DNA of 64,000 nt, from positions 1 through 64,000 of the forward strand of contig JAEXDQ010000015.1 of assembly GCA_023401595.1 (NCBI GenBank), given 5' to 3'. The translations under genes and the position numbers were made by a program. How positions within the stretch are numbered: the stretch's first letter is position 1; every line of letters begins with the position of its first letter. Below are positions 36,009 to 44,745 of this stretch, one piece after another. The notes beneath the pieces are model-generated. The model searched no databases, was not told the DNA's origin, and worked only from the letters and a program-made list of their open reading frames with translations. This stretch comes from Spirochaetota bacterium. Lineage in GTDB: Bacteria; Spirochaetota; Spirochaetia; Sphaerochaetales; Sphaerochaetaceae.

Positions 36009-37490
36009 CTACTCCTTTTTATACTCACCCTTGTCCAAGGGATAAATTGGCCTGTTGATCTTTGAAAACTGCAATCTCTCAATGTTCATATCCGTAAACC
36101 CCGGCGTGTCTACAATAACAATGTCCTTTGCGATATTCTGATACGCAGCCCGAAATAGCTTGTGCGATTTCTGGACGATGAATTCCATTGAAGGAATATC
36201 CACACCCATCTCTACAAGAAATTGCGGATCATACATCAAAGAACAGAATTCCGTCAGAATAACATGCACATTGCCATTGACAATGATATACGCACGACGT
36301 CCGGCATCGACCACTACACCTTCAAACGACTTGCCAAGGATGGTCGATTTTGTATCGGTAAGCTTTATCACGCATGCTTCGACCGTGACATCTTGATTGT
36401 ATCCATAATCACAATCCCCGCCTATGACGATCTTTCCAGAATTTCCTTCTCCGATTTTGAACGCATCCCTGACGGCCTTGGGGCTTACCACGCACAACAC
36501 ACTTCGAAAGGACTCGTCAAGCAGAGCATGAAGCATTACCGTACTATCTCCAATACCGCCCGCAGTCGTAATGTCGCCGGAATCAATCAGTATCGTAGGT
36601 CTCGCATATGTAGAAGACGTTTTCAATACTTGTGTGATGGATGGGTATTTTCGATAAAGTTCATCCTTCCTGTGCATGAACTCCTGGCTCATTCTGGACA
36701 GCGCCATGTCATAGGTGTTTGAATTGGAAACTCCGGTAGAATACGCAATCAAGGCAGCTCCAGCTTCAGTTACATCCAACCAGGGCTGGGCACAGAAAAA
36801 GGAAGCTGAAACAATCTCAGGCTGATTATTCAACGAAACAATCTGATTCATGATATCACAGCACAGACCACTACCGGTCTCCGCATTTTCCACGGGAACG
36901 ATAATGGGAATCTTCTGAAAATGGGGCTCGACCGATACTGGATTCTGGCATAAGGAAACAAGAATGCTCGCCGCACGTTTTCCCGTATCCGCAAAATCCG
37001 TATGGGGATATGTACGGAACCCAACCATGACGTCACTGCACTGCACCATCTGTTCCGTAATGTTCGCGTGATAGTCCAATGAAACGACAATGGGAATTTC
37101 CCATCCTACGGCCTTACGGATTTCGGATAATAGATAACCTTCACAATCGTCATAGGTTTCAGCGACCAAAGCTCCGTGCAAAGCAAAAAAGATACCTGAA
37201 AGCGTATGTTCTTTGTGGACGCTATCAACAATTCGATTGCAAATCAAACGGAATTCAGAATCTACAAGGCGGCCTCCAGCGACACCCCAGTATGCATCGC
37301 CATATATGACATCAACATCATTATCCTTGAAGTATTCAAGCGCCCCGCCAATTTCCGTATTGGTTCCGGTTAAATTATCACGAATCTGCTTGCCATGATA
37401 TATATATCCACGGGCATATAGTTCACGAGTAGTCTTTTTGGGGCAGAATGTATTCGTTTCCTGCAATAATGATGAAACAAAAACCTTCAT
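36009..37490 (-). CDS. M81-family (MlrC-type) zinc metallopeptidase
   Basis: 493 aa, the usual size. M81/DUF1485 proteins include MlrC, which cleaves linearised microcystin and the tetrapeptide product; most members are of unknown substrate and sit next to transporters. Seen: FVSSLLQETNTFCP (1-16), GIFFALHGALVAETYDDCEGYLL (about 99-121), VVSLDYHANIT (about 134-144; Asp and His metal ligands) and GFRTYPHTDFADTG (about 155-168; His). No signal peptide, so it acts in the cytoplasm on what the TRAP system brings in. It is first in the operon, divergent from the GntR gene. Confidence 0.88.
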   Translation of the reverse strand: MKVFVSSLLQETNTFCPKKTTRELYARGYIYHGKQIRDNLTGTNTEIGGALEYFKDNDVDVIYGDAYWGVAGGRLVDSEFRLICNRIVDSVHKEHTLSGIFFALHGALVAETYDDCEGYLLSEIRKAVGWEIPIVVSLDYHANITEQMVQCSDVMVGFRTYPHTDFADTGKRAASILVSLCQNPVSVEPHFQKIPIIVPVENAETGSGLCCDIMNQIVSLNNQPEIVSASFFCAQPWLDVTEAGAALIAYSTGVSNSNTYDMALSRMSQEFMHRKDELYRKYPSITQVLKTSSTYARPTILIDSGDITTAGGIGDSTVMLHALLDESFRSVLCVVSPKAVRDAFKIGEGNSGKIVIGGDCDYGYNQDVTVEACVIKLTDTKSTILGKSFEGVVVDAGRRAYIIVNGNVHVILTEFCSLMYDPQFLVEMGVDIPSMEFIVQKSHKLFRAAYQNIAKDIVIVDTPGFTDMNIERLQFSKINRPIYPLDKGEYKKE

Positions 37491-37510
37491 TTCTTCTCTC
37501 GCTTAATAAA

Positions 37511-37657
37511 GTTATAATACATAAATATCACATGTTGTATTATCTGTCAAATATTATTTTCAAAGATATATTACATAATTAATTTAATCTATTCACAACA
37601 ATAATAACGCAAGTACAAAATCAACACAGTTGATTTGTATTACATTTAGTTGTATTA
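37511..37657. promoter_or_regulatory. GntR operator candidates, TTGTATTA half-sites
   Basis: TTGTATTA occurs at 37535-37542, 37635-37642 and 37650-37657, the last two 15 nt apart. TAATAC at 37515-37520 is an inverted partner of GTATTA at 37537-37542. All lie in the AT-rich gap between the M81 gene and the divergent GntR gene, so they are good candidate operators for that regulator. Confidence 0.5.
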
Positions 37658-37695
37658 TTACTTTTGCAAAACAAAACGGGAAGGTATTGCAAATC

Positions 37696-38373
37696 ATGAC
37701 AAAGAGCGAAGTATTGGCAAACGAACTCATCGCAAAAATCAGTTCGGGGGAAATCAAACCTGGGGAATTGCTCCCTACAGAAAACGAATTATGCAAGTCA
37801 TACAACCTCAGCCGAATCACGGTACGGGCCGCAGTACAGAGCGTCGCGGCCAAAGGATACATTACAACGGAAAGAGGTAGAGGAAGTACCGTCAACCATC
37901 TGGACAAAATGCAGGAATCGATGGATACAGGTATCCTCCCCCTGCTTGAAAATGTCAGCCGTGTAGATTTGTTTGAGTTCAGAAGGATTCTGGAAACGGA
38001 AACGGCCTATCTCGCGGCCCAGAGAGCGACCACAGCGGATATCGACGCGATGCATGCCATTACAAAGGCTATGCAGAACGCAGAAAGCAATCAGGATATG
38101 GTCCATCTTGAAATACAATTCCATAGTTTGATTGCAAAAGCGGCAAAAAATGAAATACTTGCCAAGCTATATCATCTTTTCACAGAAACCTATCACCAGA
38201 TGTTCTCCCAGAACATTTCCCTTGTGGGGTATCAGAATGTTTCCGGCCACATCGAAATTGTAGGAGCCATTGAAAGCAGAAACCCAGAGCAAGCGAAAAA
38301 ATTCATGCTGATACATCTCAACCATACAATGCAACAGACATCAGAAATCAACCAAAGGGTCCAGACTTCATAG
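37696..38373 (+). CDS. GntR-family regulator, FadR/FCD subclass
   Basis: 225 aa. N-terminal winged helix (residues 1-75; LLPTENELCKSYNLSRITVRAAVQSVAAKGYI) and C-terminal all-helical FCD effector domain (about 85-215), with E-x-R-x-x-L-E (FRRILETETAYLAA), and His ligands in the MVHLEIQFHSLIAKA helix. FCD domains often bind a metal and a carboxylate. I start it at ATG 37696; the longer frame begins at a TTG inside the operator region. It is divergent from M81 and probably represses the peptidase/TRAP operon. Confidence 0.92.
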   Translation: MTKSEVLANELIAKISSGEIKPGELLPTENELCKSYNLSRITVRAAVQSVAAKGYITTERGRGSTVNHLDKMQESMDTGILPLLENVSRVDLFEFRRILETETAYLAAQRATTADIDAMHAITKAMQNAESNQDMVHLEIQFHSLIAKAAKNEILAKLYHLFTETYHQMFSQNISLVGYQNVSGHIEIVGAIESRNPEQAKKFMLIHLNHTMQQTSEINQRVQTS

Positions 38374-38391
38374 TAGATTGAGGTCAAAATC

Positions 38392-38442
38392 GGCGGCGGG
38401 AGTCAGCCGCCGCTATGGAATGCCGCCGCTATGGAATGCCGC
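38392..38442. repeat. GC-rich hairpin and two copies of a 16-bp unit
   Basis: GGCGGC (38392-38397) pairs with GCCGCC (38406-38411), and CGCTATGGAATGCCGC is repeated at 38411-38426 and 38427-38442. A partial third copy follows. It lies where the GntR gene and the phosphoglucomutase gene converge and may act in termination; no T-run is seen. Confidence 0.55.
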
Positions 38443-38465
38443 CGCGATACATTCCGGTGGTCTGT

Positions 38466-39122
38466 TCATCGGCGCAAAGCCCTCCCCACCAACTCCAATA
38501 TCTCCCCGAACTCCTCCGCATGCGGCGCGTCGGCCTCCAGTTCCGGCGAACGCAACCGATAGGCGATGTACCGCATGCCCGCGGCTTTGGCGGCCCGGAT
38601 ACCGGAAAGGGCGTCCTCCACCACCACGCAACAGGAGGGGTCCGCTCCGACAAGTGCGGCCGCTTTGAGAAACACCTCAGGGTCGGGCTTGCTTCTGGAA
38701 ATCATCGTCCCATCGACCACGACGTCGAACAGACCGAAGATCCCCAGCCGGTCAAGAATCAGACGGGCGTTCCGGCTGGAGGACCCAAGGGCGAGCCGCA
38801 TACCCTTGGCGTGCAGCCTGTCCAGGACCGGACGGACATCAGCCTCCAGGTCGGCGGGAGTCATACGCTCCAGGTATTCCCGGTACCAGGCGTTCTTCCG
38901 TTCCATGGCGTTTTGCATGGCGTCTTCGGAAAGCGCTGCGCCGTTATGGCGGAGGATGATCTCCAGGCTCTCCCGGCGGCTGACGCCCCGCAACCGTTCA
39001 TTGAGCGTCCGGTCGAACCGGAGCCCCAGAGCGTCGCACAACCGTTTCCATGCAAGATAATGGTATTCATCGGTATGGCAGACTACGCCATCCAAATCAA
39101 AGATACAGGCAGTCAGCATCAC
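38466..39122 (-). CDS. pgmB: Beta-phosphoglucomutase, HAD superfamily
   Basis: 218 aa. Converts beta-glucose-1-phosphate to glucose-6-phosphate. HAD motif I is FDLDGVVCHTDEYHYLAWK (8-26; nucleophile Asp and acid/base Asp), the cap region has RGVSRRESLEIIL, motif II is LGSSSRN (about 113-119), motif III Lys is in SKPDPEVF (about 142-149), and motif IV VVEDALSG (about 164-171). The pairing with a GH65 phosphorylase, 101 nt upstream, supports this substrate over other HAD phosphatases. Confidence 0.93.
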   Translation of the reverse strand: MMLTACIFDLDGVVCHTDEYHYLAWKRLCDALGLRFDRTLNERLRGVSRRESLEIILRHNGAALSEDAMQNAMERKNAWYREYLERMTPADLEADVRPVLDRLHAKGMRLALGSSSRNARLILDRLGIFGLFDVVVDGTMISRSKPDPEVFLKAAALVGADPSCCVVVEDALSGIRAAKAAGMRYIAYRLRSPELEADAPHAEEFGEILELVGRALRR

Positions 39123-39223
39123 AATCGCTCCTTATACAACCCCATAGGGTCCGTACCTTGCACACATCTTTCGTACCGGTTCTCGTATGCCGCATACACT
39201 TGACGCATCCTCCGTACAGAAGC

Positions 39224-41548
39224 CTACGAGGCCGACGTTCGCAACGGATATGCCAAGGCTGATTCCGTTACAGTGACAGGATCGCCATAGAGGAATATCC
39301 GTGGCCCGTCCGCGACGGCCTCCGCTCCAGGGCTTCTGAACCGGAGCGATACGCCAGCATGGTCTACATGAACCTCCAGGACGACGCCCCTGAGCTTCAG
39401 GCTGAAGCTGTAGCTTTTCCAGACACGGGGTATCGCCGGAGCGAAGTAAAAACCGTCCTCCTTGATCCGTAGCCCTGCGAACCCGAACAGTATCGCCAGA
39501 TAACTGCCGCCCATGTTGGCGGTATGGATACCGTCCTTGGTATTGCCGTGGGTGTTGCGGATGTCGATCTCAACTGAATTTCCAAAATACGAGTACGCTT
39601 CATCTTCCAGCCCGAGCCGGGAGGCCATGATACTGAACACGCAGGTGGACAACGAGGAATCATGCGTGGTCAATCTTTCATAGTAGCGGAAGGAATGCAA
39701 CATAGTGGAGAATCGGACTTCATCCTCATAGAGGAAATGGGCGAACACAGCGTCGGCCTGCTTGCAGACCTGGTATCGGTAGAGCGTCAACGGATGATAA
39801 TGCATCAATAACGGGAAGTCCCCGGCGGGGGTAGCGGCGATATCCCATACCTTCTTGGAGAGGAAGCTGTCGTCCTGCGGGGTAATGTCGAGCTTCGCAT
39901 CGTAAGGGAGGTACATGGCTTCGGCAGCTTCCAAGAACGCCGTCAATTCCGATTCCATGATCCCCGTGGCCAGCTTCGCCCGGCCGGCGAGGCCCTTGCG
40001 ATCGAAATCCCGATACAGCTTCACCGCCCAGCGCAGATCGTACTTCGCCGATACATTGGTGTAGTAGTTGTTGTTGACGACACAGGTGTATTCGTCCGGC
40101 CCCGTCACACAATGGAGCTGGAACCGTCCCTCATGATAGGTTCCCAGATCGTACCAGAGACGGGCTATCTCCAACAGAAGCTCAAGACCCATCGATTCCA
40201 TGAAATCATCATCTCCGGTGACCAGATAGTACATGACCACCGCATAGGCTATGGCGCCGTCTATATGGTATTGCGCAGTACCGGCGGGAAAAAAACCGGA
40301 ACATTCCTCGCCAGATATCGTGCGCCAGGGGTAGAGCGCTCCGCGCCGATGCCCTAGAAGCCTCGCATTCTCTCGCGCCTGAGGAAGGGTGGAATAGCGA
40401 TACGTCAGCAGTTGTCTCGAAATCTCAGGCCGGGTCAGGGTGAAAAGCGGCTGGACGTACATTTCGGTATCCCAGAAATAATGACCTTCGTACCCCTCTC
40501 CGGACAAACCCTTCGCCGCCAGATGGGAACGACCATCCTTCCCCACAGACTGCAACAGCTGGAATACATTGAACGTCAACGCCTCGGAAAGCGCGTCGTC
40601 CCCTTCGATCCTGAAATTGAAATCCTTCCAAAACGACGCGAGATACCCAGCCTGTTCCTCAAGGAGACGGGACGATCCGGCGGCGGCCGCGCAAGCGAGC
40701 AGCTCCGCCCCATCCGACTGCGGCGACTGATACCGCCTTCCATCGGTGAAAACGACATAGCGGGTAAGCGTCACAGGAGTCTTGGCCTCCGCCTTGACTG
40801 AAAACCGATGTACCGTGTATTCGGGAAATACGGCGGCGGAAGCCTCGTCCAGAGGAGCATCGACCGTATCGAGCAAGCTGGTCGCGATGGAAATACCGCT
40901 TTTCGCTGTATGGGAGACTATGGTGGAACGATACCCTCCTCTCTCTTCATAGGCTTGTATCTGATCCACGATGATATGTTTCAGCGACTCGGCGGCCACC
41001 CTTGGGTCATTCGGATCGCTGAAGTTACGGACGTCCGCATGGTGCGAGGCGACAAACGAAAGCTCACAAGGCTCATCGGCGGCTACGGTATACTTCAGGA
41101 GAAACAACGGAAGCCGGACGAACGAGGCCATACGGACGATGGTGAGCCGGACGGTCTTGCCCGACGCGCTTTTCCAGACGAAGAACCGCGTCGCCACACC
41201 CCGTTCCATGTCCAGCGTCCGTTCACCTTCCACGAAGCCGCCGGAAAACGGCGTACATAATTCACCGTCCACATACAGCTTGACGTCCTGGACGTCGGCG
41301 ACATTCACCAGCGTCTGTTTTTCGGTAGCCAGCCCGGGGAGAAGTTCCGCCTGGGGCATCGGTACGATATCGTATACCCCGTTCACATAGGCTCCTCTGA
41401 CGGTATCGTAGCCATGGGGATACCCCTCCTCGAACGCGCCGCGGACGCCGATATAGCCGTTCGCGCTATGAAAAAGCGTCTCCTCCAACAAAAGCGCATC
41501 ATTGTCGGGAGCCAGTCCTTTTCTCACGTACATGTACCGTCGCATCAT
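39224..41548 (-). CDS. GH65 inverting alpha-glucosyl-disaccharide phosphorylase
   Basis: 774 aa. GH65 phosphorylases split maltose, trehalose, kojibiose, nigerose or related disaccharides with phosphate to beta-glucose-1-phosphate and glucose. Seen: N-terminal beta-sandwich (1-270; NGYIGVRGAFEEGYP), catalytic barrel with YFWDTEMYVQP (about 357-367), general acid Glu486 in TGPDEYT-x(3)-NNNYYTN, and the phosphate-site HDSSLS. The segment after Glu differs from the common GPDEYHE-x-V-DNNAYTN of maltose/kojibiose enzymes, so the substrate is left open. GGGGCGGTGAA precedes ATG 41548, which overlaps the permease stop by 4 nt. A longer frame to 42232 is a shadow of the permease. Confidence 0.9.
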   Translation of the reverse strand: MMRRYMYVRKGLAPDNDALLLEETLFHSANGYIGVRGAFEEGYPHGYDTVRGAYVNGVYDIVPMPQAELLPGLATEKQTLVNVADVQDVKLYVDGELCTPFSGGFVEGERTLDMERGVATRFFVWKSASGKTVRLTIVRMASFVRLPLFLLKYTVAADEPCELSFVASHHADVRNFSDPNDPRVAAESLKHIIVDQIQAYEERGGYRSTIVSHTAKSGISIATSLLDTVDAPLDEASAAVFPEYTVHRFSVKAEAKTPVTLTRYVVFTDGRRYQSPQSDGAELLACAAAAGSSRLLEEQAGYLASFWKDFNFRIEGDDALSEALTFNVFQLLQSVGKDGRSHLAAKGLSGEGYEGHYFWDTEMYVQPLFTLTRPEISRQLLTYRYSTLPQARENARLLGHRRGALYPWRTISGEECSGFFPAGTAQYHIDGAIAYAVVMYYLVTGDDDFMESMGLELLLEIARLWYDLGTYHEGRFQLHCVTGPDEYTCVVNNNYYTNVSAKYDLRWAVKLYRDFDRKGLAGRAKLATGIMESELTAFLEAAEAMYLPYDAKLDITPQDDSFLSKKVWDIAATPAGDFPLLMHYHPLTLYRYQVCKQADAVFAHFLYEDEVRFSTMLHSFRYYERLTTHDSSLSTCVFSIMASRLGLEDEAYSYFGNSVEIDIRNTHGNTKDGIHTANMGGSYLAILFGFAGLRIKEDGFYFAPAIPRVWKSYSFSLKLRGVVLEVHVDHAGVSLRFRSPGAEAVADGPRIFLYGDPVTVTESALAYPLRTSAS

Positions 41549-42390
41549 TTCACCGCCCCGGCAGCGACGCCTTTGATAATGTATTTCTGAGCGCAGAAAT
41601 AGAAGATGATGACAGGAATGATAGCCATCGTCAGCCCCGCCATGGCCTGATTCCACTGAATGGTGAATACGCCGAAGAAGGAACTGGTGGACAACGGAAT
41701 CGTGCGTAGCGCCTTGTTGTTCAATACGAGCGATGGGAGAAGGTAGTCGTTCCATATCCAGATGATGTCGAGGATGATGACCGTGACCGTCGTCGGCTTG
41801 AGCATCGGGAACACGATGCGCCAGAACACCCCGAACCTGCCGCAGCCGTCCAACGTGGCCGCCTCCTCCAGAGATACCGGGATGCTTTTGACGAACCCAT
41901 GGAACAGGAATACCGCCATGGACATTCCGAACCCGATATACATGAAGACGATTCCCTTGTACGTGTTGAGGACCTGGATGCCGAGATTGACCTTGGTCCA
42001 TTTCATCATCTGCACCAACGGCATCATCAACGTCTGGAACGGGATCAGCATGGTCGCCACGAACGTGAAATAGATCAGCTTGCTCAACCCGTCGTTCTTT
42101 CTGGCGGTCATCCAGGCGCACATCGACGAGAATACGACAATGAACACCACCGATACGACAGTAATCAGGAACGAATTGCCGAACGCCCTGACAAAACCCA
42201 TTTTCGCGGCCGCGTCGACATAGTTGTCCCAAAGGAACGTCCTGGGAATCGCCACAGGGCTCATGTACAGCTCGGCGCGGTTCTTGACGGAATTGATGAA
42301 CATGATATACAGGGGAAACAGGAAACAGAGCCCAAGGACGACTACGAGGATCGACAGGACTATTTTCCCGATCTGCTTCTTCATCGTCAT
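41545..42390 (-). CDS. Sugar ABC transporter permease, MalG type
   Basis: 281 aa, six membrane helices starting IVLSILVVVLGLCFLFPLYIMF. EAA loop: LEEAATLDGCGRFGVFWRIVFPM (about 183-205). GGGAGG precedes ATG 42390. It overlaps the preceding permease by 4 nt and the GH65 gene by 4 nt, so the three are translationally coupled. With the binding protein it should import the disaccharide split by GH65. Confidence 0.93.
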   Translation of the reverse strand: MTMKKQIGKIVLSILVVVLGLCFLFPLYIMFINSVKNRAELYMSPVAIPRTFLWDNYVDAAAKMGFVRAFGNSFLITVVSVVFIVVFSSMCAWMTARKNDGLSKLIYFTFVATMLIPFQTLMMPLVQMMKWTKVNLGIQVLNTYKGIVFMYIGFGMSMAVFLFHGFVKSIPVSLEEAATLDGCGRFGVFWRIVFPMLKPTTVTVIILDIIWIWNDYLLPSLVLNNKALRTIPLSTSSFFGVFTIQWNQAMAGLTMAIIPVIIFYFCAQKYIIKGVAAGAVK

Positions 42391-43268
42391 AGCTGCACCT
42401 CCCTTCGCTTGGTAAGCGCCACTTGGGTGATGGTCACGGCGGCGATCAGCAGGAAGAACATGATCGCCTTCGCCTGCCCGTAGCCATAGTGATTGTAGGA
42501 AAATATCTCGTGGAAAATATTCATGGCGAACATCTCGGTCGATGTGCCGGGGCCTCCGCCTGTCAGCGAAAGGTTGATATCATAGATCTTGAAGCAGTTG
42601 GACAGGGAGTAGAAGGTACATATCGTCACCGACGGCATGATCAACGGCAGCTCGATCGTAAAGAATTTTCTCCAAATCCCTGCTCCATCGATCGTCGCGG
42701 CCTCCATGACCTCGTCGGGAACCGCCTGGACGCCGGTAATATATATGATCATGACATAACCGGCCATCTGCCAGGTGATCACCAGGACCATCGCGACCAG
42801 AGCGGAATTCGGATGTAGCAGCCAATTGAAGAACACCCCTGTCATGCCGGTACTCTCACCTATGGATTTGAAAGCGTCGGAGAGGATGAATTTCCAGATA
42901 TAGCCGAGGATCAGCCCCCCGATCAGGTTCGGCATGAAGAACATGGTACGGGCTATGGTGTTGACCCGGAGCCTTGAGGTCACCAGCAGGGCCAGGGCCA
43001 GTCCCAGCACATTGATGCACACCACCGACAAGACGGTGAATACGAGGGTATGCAGGGCGGACTCACCGAAACGGGCGTCGTCGAACAATGTCCTGAAATT
43101 TGCCAACCCAACGAATTTCGCAGGTTCCATCGCCAGACCGTTCCATTCCACGAAGGAATATCCTATGCCGATCAGAAACGGTATGATCACGACGACGAAA
43201 AAAGCGAAGACCGCGGGAAACACGAACACGAAGAACCATAGGCGTTCTCTTTTTACATTTGTCACCAT
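42387..43268 (-). CDS. Sugar ABC transporter permease, MalF type
   Basis: 293 aa membrane protein starting FFVFVFPAVFAFFVVVIIPFLIGIGYSF. EAA loop: MEAATIDGAGIWRKFFTIELPL (about 200-221). AAGGAGG lies 9 nt before ATG 43268; the longer frame starts at a TTG and is not preferred. It follows the binding-protein gene by 80 nt. No ATPase gene accompanies it. Confidence 0.93.
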   Translation of the reverse strand: MVTNVKRERLWFFVFVFPAVFAFFVVVIIPFLIGIGYSFVEWNGLAMEPAKFVGLANFRTLFDDARFGESALHTLVFTVLSVVCINVLGLALALLVTSRLRVNTIARTMFFMPNLIGGLILGYIWKFILSDAFKSIGESTGMTGVFFNWLLHPNSALVAMVLVITWQMAGYVMIIYITGVQAVPDEVMEAATIDGAGIWRKFFTIELPLIMPSVTICTFYSLSNCFKIYDINLSLTGGGPGTSTEMFAMNIFHEIFSYNHYGYGQAKAIMFFLLIAAVTITQVALTKRREVQL

Positions 43269-43348
43269 GGCGCGCAACCTCCTTGGTCAGATGGAAACGG
43301 AGCTTCGGCCGACGCCCCCGTCAAGCCGAAGCCCCGGTCATGTCGCCG

Positions 43349-44569
43349 CTATTTCTTCAGACGGGCCTGATATGCGTCGTCGAGCCGGTTGACGAAATCA
43401 ATACCGCTCATCGCCGGCGTTGTGAAGAACCTCTGGGTGATCGGCGCAAAATCGGTGTCGATGATGTTCATCGGCCAATCGTTGAAGGTCCAGGGCAAGG
43501 TATTGCCGGAACCGGCCGCCTTCGCGACATCGGCGGAAAGGGGGTCAAGGGAATCGGTAGGTATATTCGATGTCGCAGGAACGAAGCCGAACTGGTCCAC
43601 GATATAGGACATCCCTTTCTCCGAGGTATACAACCAATCCAAGAACTTGACCGCGGCTTCCCGCTGCGCGGCGGGCACCTGGGAATTGACGACCCAGTAG
43701 TACGGGACGGATACGGACAGCCTCTGATTGCCGAGCAACGGGACTCCTTTGAGGCCCATGGCAAATGACGGAGCATAGTCCTTGAACATACCGTAGCACC
43801 AGTTGCCCTGATGGATCATGGCTGTCTTGCCGGTGGCGAAGTCGCCGCAGGAACGGTCATAGTTGATCTCCATGGGGTTGATGCAGTATCGGCGAATCAA
43901 TTCCATCAACTGGGCGAACGCTTGGAACTCCTTCTGGTCCGCGAGCCTCACCCCGCCCTTCTCATATTCGGCGAGGAACGCCTGGGGATCGTCCATGACG
44001 GCGAACGGGGTGTTGAGAAGATGTCCGATCAGGAAGTAGGATTCCTGGCTCAGGCCCAATGGATTGATGCCTTTCGTAGAGAGCGTCCTGATGACGTCGA
44101 AGAAAGCCTGTTGTGAAACGAGGTCGGAAGCCTTGACCATATCGTTGTCGACGACCAGACCGAAGCCCTCTACGCCGAAGGGGATACCGACGCTCTTCCC
44201 ATCCATCTTCAACGCCATGGAATCGGCGATGTACCGCTGGACCTCCCCGGTCCCGATATCGGCGAGATACGCCTTGAACATGTCGGCCTCCGCGCCTTTA
44301 CTCACTGAGAATATCGTAGGAACTTCATCGCCGGCAAGCTTCAAACGCAACTGGGCCCGGTAATCGTCTCCAGTGGACTCCCATATCTCCACCCGGATAC
44401 CCGTTTCAGTGGAAAAATCCTGGGCGGCTCTCGCAAGCGCGTCCGTTATCTCCACTTTTGACTGGAAGATGATGATTTTCGCTGTGTCGGCCTTTTTCTC
44501 GGATCCGCCCGCCGCGAACAATGAAACCGACAGTACCGCAATAAGCAACACAATCGTGATCTTCTTCAT
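43349..44569 (-). CDS. Disaccharide ABC transporter substrate-binding protein
   Basis: 406 aa family 1 solute-binding protein. The signal peptide (MKKITIVLLIAVLSVSLFAAG) ends FAAGGSEKK, the form common in Sphaerochaeta and Treponema. The mature chain has DALARAAQDFSTETGIRVEIW (about 35-55) and PAAQREAAVKFLDWLYTSEKG (about 300-320), typical of the family. AAGGAG precedes ATG 44569. It is first in the GH65 operon, downstream of a strong promoter and a LacI-type operator. Confidence 0.92.
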   Translation of the reverse strand: MKKITIVLLIAVLSVSLFAAGGSEKKADTAKIIIFQSKVEITDALARAAQDFSTETGIRVEIWESTGDDYRAQLRLKLAGDEVPTIFSVSKGAEADMFKAYLADIGTGEVQRYIADSMALKMDGKSVGIPFGVEGFGLVVDNDMVKASDLVSQQAFFDVIRTLSTKGINPLGLSQESYFLIGHLLNTPFAVMDDPQAFLAEYEKGGVRLADQKEFQAFAQLMELIRRYCINPMEINYDRSCGDFATGKTAMIHQGNWCYGMFKDYAPSFAMGLKGVPLLGNQRLSVSVPYYWVVNSQVPAAQREAAVKFLDWLYTSEKGMSYIVDQFGFVPATSNIPTDSLDPLSADVAKAAGSGNTLPWTFNDWPMNIIDTDFAPITQRFFTTPAMSGIDFVNRLDDAYQARLKK

Positions 44570-44608
44570 AATCGTCTTCTCCTTATCATGCAGATGCATT
44601 GATTTTTA

Positions 44609-44655
44609 ATAAATCGTTTAATTAATTATCAGAGCGACGACAATGAATATGTCAA
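44609..44655 (-). promoter_or_regulatory. Promoter and LacI-type operator of the GH65 operon
   Basis: On the minus strand, TTGACA (44655-44650) and GATAAT (44630-44625) are 19 nt apart. Just downstream, ATTAAACGATTTAT (44622-44609) is an imperfect palindrome around a central CG, the usual form of LacI-family operators. It lies between the -10 and the ribosome-binding site, well placed for repression by the adjacent LacI protein. Confidence 0.6.
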
Positions 44656-44745
44656 GTAATTTTTTGTATTAAGTTATTTTATAAGGATTTACGGAATTAG
44701 ATGAGTAAAATTTATATAAACAAATAAAATTTTTATGTAAAAATA

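Noticed and set aside
41549..42232. N-terminal extension of the GH65 frame
   Set aside because: It is the alternative frame of the permease gene; the GH65 start with ribosome-binding site is at 41548.
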